From Pseudomonadota bacterium (GTDB taxonomy: Bacteria; Pseudomonadota; Gammaproteobacteria; Enterobacterales; Enterobacteriaceae): a stretch of DNA of 5,175 nucleotides. A model generated the notes under the pieces. The model saw only the letters and a list, made by a program, of their open reading frames with translations, ran no database searches and was not told where the DNA came from. Shown piece after piece: positions 1-5,175 of the stretch (its first letter is position 1; every line of letters starts with the position of its first letter). Location of the stretch: positions 1 through 5,175 of the forward strand of contig JAFACP010000081.1 of the NCBI GenBank assembly GCA_023425455.1, in the 5' to 3' direction. Position numbers and translations under genes: made by a program.

Positions 1-929
1 GCCGTTACAACACCGATGGGCAGTTCCGCGGCGGTCAGAGCAAGACGGGCGATAATATCCGCAACCAGCAACGTGGCGGCACCGGCAATCGCCGAGGCCG
101 GCAGCAAGGTCCGGTGATCGGTGATGCCGCACAGCCGCAGCATATGCGGGATCACTAACCCAATAAAACCAATGGCACCGGCGAGGGCTACGCTAACCCC
201 CACCATCCAGCCAATGGCGATCACCAGCAGATTACGCCACAGCCCCAGTGACATTCCGAGCTGTCGGGCGGATGTTTCGCCCAGCGCCAGAATATTGAGC
301 GCCTGCGACTGGCAGCAAACCCACAGGATAGCCGGCAGCAATAGCACCATTAGCCACCCCTGTCGCCAGTCCACGCCGCCAAATCCCCCCATCATCCAGT
401 ACATCAGCTGACGGAGATCGAATGAGGTGGAGAAATAGACCGCCCAGGTCATTAACGCACTGCAGATGATCCCCAGCGCCACGCCGGCAAGCAACAGCCG
501 GCTGGTTGACAGATGCCGTCTCGCGAAGCGCAGCAGGATAACGGTAATCAGCAACGCCCCAATAATGGCGCTCAGACTGATGCCCCACGCCGGGAGCTGA
601 CCGCCACCAAGCATAACCGCGGCTATCAGCCCTACTCCCGCGCCGTTAGAGACCCCCAGCAGCCCGGGTTCGGCGAGCGGATTTTCAAACAACGCCTGCA
701 TGATGGTGCCACACAGCGCCAGCGTAGCCCCCACCAGGATCACTGCCAGCGTTCTTGGCAGGCGAATTTGCCAGACAAAAAGCTGCCCGTCGGCGCTAAA
801 CCAGCTTTCCGGGCCCAGCCACCTTTCACCGGCGCACAGGCTGACCGCCGTGGCGACAACAAGCAACAGCACGAGCAGAAGCAGGCGACGGAGGTCTGAC
901 TGGTGCTGACGACGGGAGAAATCAAGCAT
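1..929 (-). CDS. btuC: Vitamin B12 ABC importer permease BtuC (3' end cut by window edge)
   Basis: This is the inner-membrane permease of the BtuCDF cobalamin importer; two BtuC copies form the channel, driven by BtuD ATPases and fed by periplasmic BtuF. The minus frame from 929 is open to the window edge, giving 309 codons plus two bases. Ending at GVVT leaves about 17 residues missing, so the full length would be about 326 aa, the E. coli length. The protein is very hydrophobic (first membrane span about 14-33; the family has ten). It shows the FecCD-type motifs: [19 protein letters not shown] (about 80-98), the cytoplasmic coupling loop GETSARQLG (217-225) that meets BtuD, and [12 protein letters not shown] (254-265). 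Arg56, Arg59 and Arg295, which contact BtuF in E. coli, fall at the same numbers, supporting the 929 start. An in-frame ATG two codons upstream (935) is the only alternative, since a TAG lies at 948-950. No clear Shine-Dalgarno is present. btuE/btuD would be expected beyond the edge. Confidence 0.96.
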   Translation of the reverse strand, partial: MLDFSRRQHQSDLRRLLLLVLLLVVATAVSLCAGERWLGPESWFSADGQLFVWQIRLPRTLAVILVGATLALCGTIMQALFENPLAEPGLLGVSNGAGVGLIAAVMLGGGQLPAWGISLSAIIGALLITVILLRFARRHLSTSRLLLAGVALGIICSALMTWAVYFSTSFDLRQLMYWMMGGFGGVDWRQGWLMVLLLPAILWVCCQSQALNILALGETSARQLGMSLGLWRNLLVIAIGWMVGVSVALAGAIGFIGLVIPHMLRLCGITDHRTLLPASAIAGAATLLVADIIARLALTAAELPIGVVT

Positions 930-961
930 GGACATTGTTTTATCAGGCTAAGATGTGTTTG

Positions 962-991
962 ATTTTACGGTTGGTTTGCCAGCGAGCGCAA
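962..991 (-). promoter_or_regulatory. Candidate btuC promoter
   Basis: On the minus strand, TTGCGC (986-991, 3 of 6 consensus -35 bases) is followed after 18 bp by TAAAAT (962-967, 5 of 6 -10 bases). Transcription would start near 955, about 25 bases before the btuC ATG. It sits just downstream of the ihfA terminator, where an independent btuC promoter would be needed. The weak -35 would fit a low-abundance membrane transporter. This is a consensus match by eye only. Confidence 0.35.
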
Positions 992-993
992 AG

Positions 994-1020
994 AAAAAAG
1001 GCCGCAGATGCGGCCTTTTT
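994..1020 (-). terminator. Intrinsic terminator after ihfA
   Basis: A perfect 6-bp G+C stem, GGCCGC (1000-1005) with GCGGCC (1010-1015), closes a 4-base loop. It is flanked by A6 (994-999) and T5 (1016-1020). On the minus strand it reads as stem-loop then T6, beginning 13 bases after the ihfA stop codon. It ends the pheM-pheS-pheT-ihfA transcript before btuC. The A and T tracts on both sides make it look able to stop transcription in either direction, though no gene on the plus strand needs it here. Confidence 0.9.
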
Positions 1021-1032
1021 AGTTAGTTCATA

Positions 1033-1332
1033 TTACTCTGCTTTTGGCGTTGCGTTTTCGACACGGCTTTTTAACTTCTGGCCGGGTCTGAAGGTCACCA
1101 CGCGGCGGGCTGTAATGGGAATATCTTCCCCCGTCTTCGGGTTACGACCCGGACGTTGGTTTTTGTCGCGCAAATCAAAATTACCAAAGCCGGAGAGTTT
1201 TACCTGTTCACCGTTTTCCAGAGCACGACGGATCTCTTCGAAAAACAGCTCTACCAGCTCTTTGGCATCCCGTTTGCTAAGCCCAAGCTTATCAAACAGA
1301 TATTCTGACATTTCAGCTTTTGTAAGCGCCAT
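1033..1332 (-). CDS. ihfA: Integration host factor subunit alpha (IhfA/HimA)
   Basis: This 99-residue protein is the alpha subunit of IHF, the heterodimer (with IhfB) that binds WATCAANNNNTTR-type sites in the minor groove and bends DNA sharply in replication, recombination, phage integration and transcription. The length equals E. coli IhfA. The HU/IHF fold is plain: N-terminal helices (about 3-40), then the beta core with KLSGFGNF (45-52), then the beta-ribbon arm [12 protein letters not shown] (60-71) whose Pro65 intercalates into DNA. The C-terminal tail ATPKAE appears to differ by two residues from E. coli as I recall it. It starts only 4 bp after the pheT stop, and its Shine-Dalgarno (GAGG, spaced 10 bases) lies in the last pheT codons, so translational coupling is likely. 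A terminator follows. E. coli also has an internal promoter in pheT; I could not place one convincingly here. Confidence 0.98.
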   Translation of the reverse strand: MALTKAEMSEYLFDKLGLSKRDAKELVELFFEEIRRALENGEQVKLSGFGNFDLRDKNQRPGRNPKTGEDIPITARRVVTFRPGQKLKSRVENATPKAE

Positions 1333-1336
1333 AGGT

Positions 1337-3724
1337 TCAATCCCTCAATGATGCCTGGAATCGCTCTTTTAATGCCTCTACGCATCTGGCAACGGTAGCG
1401 GCAATCTCCTCTTCTTCGAGTGTACGGCTGGTATCCTGAAGGATAAGGCTGATAGCGAGGCTCTTGAAACCTTCCGCTACACCCTTGCCGCGGTACACGT
1501 CAAATAAGTTTACGCCAACTACCTGATTTACGCCAACTTTCTTACATTCGGCCAAAATATCTGCTGCAGGCACATTTTCTGCCACCACAACGGCAATATC
1601 ACGGCGGTTAGCCGGGAAGCGAGAAACCTCCTGCGCCTGAGGAATGACGCGGTCTGCAACCGGGTTCCACTCCAGCTCGAACACGATGGTACGGCCATTC
1701 AGGTCCAGCTTGCGTTCCAGCTCCGGGTGAACAACACCAATGAAACCAACGCGTTTGCCGTCTAAATAAATGGCCGCGCTCTGGCCAGGATGCAGGGCTG
1801 GAATCGCTTCCGCGCGGAATTCAATTTCAGATAATTTACCGGTCAGATCAAGAATCGCTTCCAGATCGCCCTTCATATCGTAGAAATCAACGGTGCCTTT
1901 TGCCAGGTCCCAGTGCTCTTCATAGCGGTTGCCGCTGATGGCACCAGCCAGCATGAGATCCTGACGGATGCCCAAATTAGCCTGATTATCGGGCACAAAG
2001 CGCAAACCACTTTCGAAAATGCGTACGCGGTTCTGCTGACGATTCTGGTTGTAGACGATAGTCCCCAGCAGGCCGGTCCACAGAGACAGACGCATGGCGG
2101 ACATTTCACTGGAGATCGGGCTTGGCAGGATCAACGCCTGCTGAGCCGGGTGGATCAGCTGCTGCAGCTTTGGATCGACAAAGCTGTAGGTAATCACTTC
2201 CTGGTAGCCTTTGTCGTTGAGCATGGTTTTTACACGCTTCAGCGACAGGCTGGCCTCGCGATGGGTACCCATCACCAGACCCGCCTGTACCGGCTCGTCC
2301 GGGATGTTGTTATAGCCATACACGCGGGCCACTTCTTCAACCAGATCTTCTTCGATTTCCATATCGAAACGCCAGGATGGCGCAACGGCTTTCCATTCGT
2401 CCTGGCCTTCAGTCACGTCACAGCCGAGACGACGCAGAATATCGCTCACCTGCGCATCGGCAATCGGGTGACCGATCAGGCGATCCAGCTTGCTGCGACG
2501 CAGGGTGATGGTTGCGCGCTTCGGCAGCGTCGTTTCACTGGTGACGTCGATAACCGGCCCGGCCTCGCCGCCGCAGATGTCAATCAGCAGACGGGTAGCA
2601 CGTTCCATCGCTTTATACTGCAGAGCAGGATCAACCCCACGCTCATAACGATGAGAGGCGTCAGTGTGCAGACCGTGACGACGTGCGCGACCGGTGATAG
2701 AAAGCGGGCTGAAGAATGCACATTCCAGCAGAACGTTTTGCGTTTCATCGTTCACGCCGGAGTGTTCGCCACCAAAGATACCGCCCATTGCCAGCGCTTT
2801 GTTATGATCCGCGATGACCAGCGTATCAGCGCTCAGTTTCGCTTCGCTGCCGTCCAGCAGCACCAGAGCTTCACCCTCTTTCGCCATGCGAACCACAATA
2901 CCGCCTTCGATACGATCTTTATCGAAGGCGTGCATTGGCTGACCCAGCTCCAGCAGAACGTAGTTGGTAACGTCAACCACCGCATCGATAGAGCGGATAC
3001 CGCAGCGACGCAGCTTCTCTTTCATCCACAGCGGCGTAGGTGCCTTAACGTTGATGCCTTTCACCACGCGACCAAGATAGCGCGGGCATGCATCAGCCGC
3101 CTCAACCTGGATAGGCAGCGTGTCGCTGATGGTCGCCTCTACCGGCAGGATCTCCGGTGCATTCAGTTCGGTCTGATTCAGGACGGCCACATCACGCGCG
3201 ACGCCGATAATACCTAAACAGTCGGCGCGGTTAGGGGTCACGCTGATTTCGATGGTGCTGTCATCAAGCTGCAGGTATTCACGAATATCGGTACCGACTG
3301 GCGCATCCAGCGGCAGCTCGATGATGCCGCTGTGGTCATCAGAAATGCCCAGTTCAGAGAACGAGCACAGCATACCTTCCGACGGCTCGCCACGCAGTTT
3401 CGCGGCTTTAATTTTGAAATCACCCGGCAGCACCGCGCCCACGGTCGCTACCGCCACTTTCAGGCCCTGGCGGCAATTTGGTGCGCCGCAGACGATATCC
3501 AGCAGGCGATCGCCACCGACGTTCACTTTTGTCACGCGCAGTTTGTCGGCATTCGGATGCTGACCGCATTCAACCACTTCTCCGACGACCACGCCGTTGA
3601 ACGCGCCAGCGACCGGCTCGACGCCGTCCACTTCCAGACCCGCCATGGTGATCTGACTGGAAAGTGCTTCGCTATCGAGGGAAGTGTTCACCCATTCGCG
3701 TAACCACAGTTCACTAAATTTCAT
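1337..3724 (-). CDS. pheT: Phenylalanyl-tRNA synthetase beta subunit
   Basis: This is the beta subunit of the cytoplasmic (alpha-beta)2 phenylalanyl-tRNA synthetase (EC 6.1.1.20), which binds tRNA-Phe and hydrolyses mischarged Tyr-tRNA-Phe. At 795 residues it is the E. coli length. Domains in order by family knowledge: OB-fold tRNA-binding domain (about 39-148), B3/B4 editing domain (about 210-385), B5 domain (about 401-476), a catalytic-like core, and a C-terminal ferredoxin-like anticodon-binding domain (about 701-794, starting [14 protein letters not shown]). Editing-pocket residues described for E. coli are present: Gly318, Glu334, Thr354 and Ala356, with His265 in GQPMHAFD. The acidic magnesium cluster Asp454, Asp460, Glu463 and Glu464 is intact. 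The ATG follows the pheS stop by 15 bp and has a good Shine-Dalgarno (AGGA, 7-base spacing), so the subunits are co-translated from one mRNA. No frameshift or missing key residue was seen. Confidence 0.99.
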   Translation of the reverse strand: MKFSELWLREWVNTSLDSEALSSQITMAGLEVDGVEPVAGAFNGVVVGEVVECGQHPNADKLRVTKVNVGGDRLLDIVCGAPNCRQGLKVAVATVGAVLPGDFKIKAAKLRGEPSEGMLCSFSELGISDDHSGIIELPLDAPVGTDIREYLQLDDSTIEISVTPNRADCLGIIGVARDVAVLNQTELNAPEILPVEATISDTLPIQVEAADACPRYLGRVVKGINVKAPTPLWMKEKLRRCGIRSIDAVVDVTNYVLLELGQPMHAFDKDRIEGGIVVRMAKEGEALVLLDGSEAKLSADTLVIADHNKALAMGGIFGGEHSGVNDETQNVLLECAFFSPLSITGRARRHGLHTDASHRYERGVDPALQYKAMERATRLLIDICGGEAGPVIDVTSETTLPKRATITLRRSKLDRLIGHPIADAQVSDILRRLGCDVTEGQDEWKAVAPSWRFDMEIEEDLVEEVARVYGYNNIPDEPVQAGLVMGTHREASLSLKRVKTMLNDKGYQEVITYSFVDPKLQQLIHPAQQALILPSPISSEMSAMRLSLWTGLLGTIVYNQNRQQNRVRIFESGLRFVPDNQANLGIRQDLMLAGAISGNRYEEHWDLAKGTVDFYDMKGDLEAILDLTGKLSEIEFRAEAIPALHPGQSAAIYLDGKRVGFIGVVHPELERKLDLNGRTIVFELEWNPVADRVIPQAQEVSRFPANRRDIAVVVAENVPAADILAECKKVGVNQVVGVNLFDVYRGKGVAEGFKSLAISLILQDTSRTLEEEEIAATVARCVEALKERFQASLRD

Positions 3725-3739
3725 TGTTCTGTCCTGCCC

Positions 3740-4765
<1,026 letters not shown>

Positions 4766-4787
4766 TTAATCTCTCGAATTTAGACAC

Positions 4788-4810
4788 AAAAAAAGCCTCC
4801 ATCGGGAGGC
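4788..4810 (-). terminator. pheST attenuator terminator (3:4 hairpin)
   Basis: A perfect 6-bp stem, GCCTCC (4805-4810) with GGAGGC (4795-4800) on the minus strand, has a 4-base loop and is followed immediately by T7 (4788-4794). It lies 50 bases after the pheM stop and before pheS, the position of the tRNA-Phe-dependent attenuator in E. coli. Its first arm is shared with an alternative antiterminator fold, so termination is conditional. Confidence 0.93.
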
Positions 4811-4855
4811 TTATCTGGCGCTGTTTTTCGTTTCATCTTTCACGCGCTAGCCTCC
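4805..4855 (-). promoter_or_regulatory. pheST antiterminator (2:3 pairing)
   Basis: On the minus strand the arm GGAGGCTAGCGC (4844-4855) can pair with the downstream arm at 4805-4821. Seven base pairs join AGCCTCC/GGAGGCT (4805-4811 with 4849-4855) and four join GCGC/GCGC (4818-4821 with 4844-4847), with a small bulge between. Forming it sequesters the first arm of the terminator. It should form when a ribosome stalls on the pheM Phe codons because charged tRNA-Phe is scarce, letting RNA polymerase continue into pheST. The pairings are seen directly; the mechanism follows the E. coli model. Confidence 0.85.
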
Positions 4856-4870
4856 TGAATTCAGGTGCTA
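4848..4870 (-). promoter_or_regulatory. pheST leader 1:2 hairpin
   Basis: The minus strand reads TAGC-A-CCTG-AATT-CAGG-AG-GCTA, a hairpin of two 4-bp helices separated by a small internal loop. Its core CCTGAATTCAGG is a perfect 12-bp palindrome. It covers the last codons and stop of pheM. It uses part of the same arm as the antiterminator, so the two are mutually exclusive: once the ribosome finishes pheM and leaves, this hairpin would block the antiterminator and favour termination. It may also act as a polymerase pause site. Confidence 0.75.
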
Positions 4871-4905
4871 AAGTAAAAGAAGAAGCGGAAAATAGCAGCA
4901 TTCAT
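4861..4905 (-). CDS. pheM: pheST operon leader peptide PheM
   Basis: This is a 14-residue leader peptide, [14 protein letters not shown], ending in TGA. Five of its 14 codons are Phe (residues 6, 8, 9, 10 and 12), which makes translation speed a sensor of charged tRNA-Phe. It matches the E. coli PheM sequence as I remember it. A Shine-Dalgarno-like AAGG lies 10 bases before the ATG. The gene lies about 30 bases after the predicted transcription start, and its end overlaps the alternative RNA folds that control transcription of pheS, pheT and ihfA. The peptide itself has no expected function beyond attenuation. Confidence 0.96.
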
Positions 4906-4943
4906 GCTTGCGTTACCTTGTGTGGTAAAACCGTTAAGGCCTT

Positions 4944-4972
4944 ATTGAAAAGGTTGCACGGATAAATGTCAA
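4944..4972 (-). promoter_or_regulatory. pheM-pheST-ihfA promoter
   Basis: The minus strand has a perfect -35 hexamer TTGACA (4967-4972), a 17-bp spacer, and TTCAAT (4944-4949), 4 of 6 -10 bases. The predicted start is near 4937, about 32 bases before the pheM ATG. Position and order agree with the known operon plan. A 10-bp palindrome, TAAGGCCTTA (4935-4944), covers the predicted start. Confidence 0.75.
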
Positions 4973-4999
4973 TCTTCTGGCCGGGTTATATCCCAAATA

Positions 5000-5012
5000 A
5001 ATCAAGTTATAA
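5000..5012 (+). promoter_or_regulatory. Possible IHF-binding site upstream of pheM promoter
   Basis: AATCAAGTTATAA matches the IHF core WATCAANNNNTTR at 8 of 9 defined positions (the second T of TTR is A). An A/T-rich run lies on its left side. It is centred roughly 69 bases upstream of the predicted start. Because this operon encodes IHF-alpha and IHF-dependent repression of it has been described in E. coli, an autoregulatory site is plausible, but a one-mismatch core is common by chance. Confidence 0.25.
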
Positions 5013-5040
5013 CAGGGCGGCAAGTGAGTGAGCTTAAATG

Positions 5041-5066
5041 AAAAGAGGGAGCAAAGCCCCCTCTTT
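5041..5066 (-). terminator. Intrinsic terminator after rplT
   Basis: On the minus strand a 9-bp stem with one G-T pair (left arm AGAGGGGGC, right arm GCTCCCTCT) closes a TTT loop. It is flanked by A and T residues and ends in TTTT (5041-5044), beginning 8 bases after the rplT stop. The T run is short, which would fit the partial read-through into pheST reported for E. coli. Confidence 0.85.
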
Positions 5067-5074
5067 CAACTGGC

Positions 5075-5175
<101 letters not shown>

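Noticed and set aside
232..588. 118-codon minus-strand open frame inside btuC
   Set aside because: It is in a different frame from btuC on the same strand. The btuC frame is continuous, with conserved motifs on both sides of this stretch, so this is neither a frameshift nor a separate gene.
935..1351. 138-codon plus-strand open frame across ihfA and the terminator
   Set aside because: It reads straight through the ihfA terminator hairpin and antisense to a near-invariant gene; no support as a real protein.
1475..1503. Possible internal ihfA promoter in pheT (TTGACG at 1498-1503)
   Set aside because: The -35-like hexamer is good, but the best -10 candidate at suitable spacing (TGTAGC) matches only 3 of 6 bases. 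An internal promoter is expected from E. coli, but I cannot assign it here.
1913..3217. 434-codon plus-strand open frame opposite pheT
   Set aside because: It lies wholly antisense to a fully recognised, intact pheT. Its composition (rich in His, Gln, Arg, Thr) is typical of a reversed reading of G+C-rich codons. No ribosome-binding site or family resemblance was seen.
4981..4994. Short inverted repeat GGG-TTATAT-CCC upstream of the pheM promoter
   Set aside because: Only three base pairs of stem; too weak to call an operator or a hairpin.

Overview
The window is a core chromosomal segment of an enterobacterium (Enterobacteriaceae). It carries, read leftward on the minus strand, the conserved order rplT - pheM - pheS - pheT - ihfA - btuC. 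Compared with the Escherichia coli proteins as I remember them, the pheM leader peptide looks identical. PheS, PheT and IHF-alpha have the same lengths (327, 795, 99 aa) with few substitutions. BtuC is clearly homologous but more diverged, especially near its N-terminus. This suggests a relative of E. coli (Klebsiella/Enterobacter/Kosakonia-like) rather than E. coli itself; I cannot name the genus from this.

Layout from the right edge, in the direction of transcription. The 3' end of rplT (5075-5175, cut by the window edge) is followed by an intrinsic terminator at 5041-5066. A promoter with a perfect TTGACA -35 (4944-4972) then starts the pheM-pheST leader. The 14-residue pheM peptide (4861-4905, five Phe codons) overlaps a classic attenuator: a 1:2 hairpin, a competing antiterminator, and a G+C-rich terminator with a T7 run at 4788-4810. 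Next come pheS (3740-4723), pheT (1337-3724, 15 bp after pheS) and ihfA (1033-1332, 4 bp after pheT). A strong hairpin terminator at 994-1020 closes that operon. btuC (1-929, last 17 or so codons outside the window) follows, with a candidate promoter of its own.

Functionally, pheS and pheT make the (alpha-beta)2 phenylalanyl-tRNA synthetase, whose expression is tuned by tRNA-Phe charging through the pheM attenuator. ihfA makes one subunit of the DNA-bending protein IHF and is carried on the same transcript. btuC is the membrane permease of the vitamin B12 ABC importer and is normally followed by btuE/btuD, outside this window.

All genes are intact within the window. I see no mobile element, CRISPR array, tRNA or rRNA gene, and no undescribed system. 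The points worth a second look are regulatory: the attenuator folds, a UCCG-loop hairpin just before the pheS ribosome-binding site, an IHF-like site and a helically phased GTTATA repeat upstream of the pheM promoter, and the poor, tandem-ATG start of btuC.
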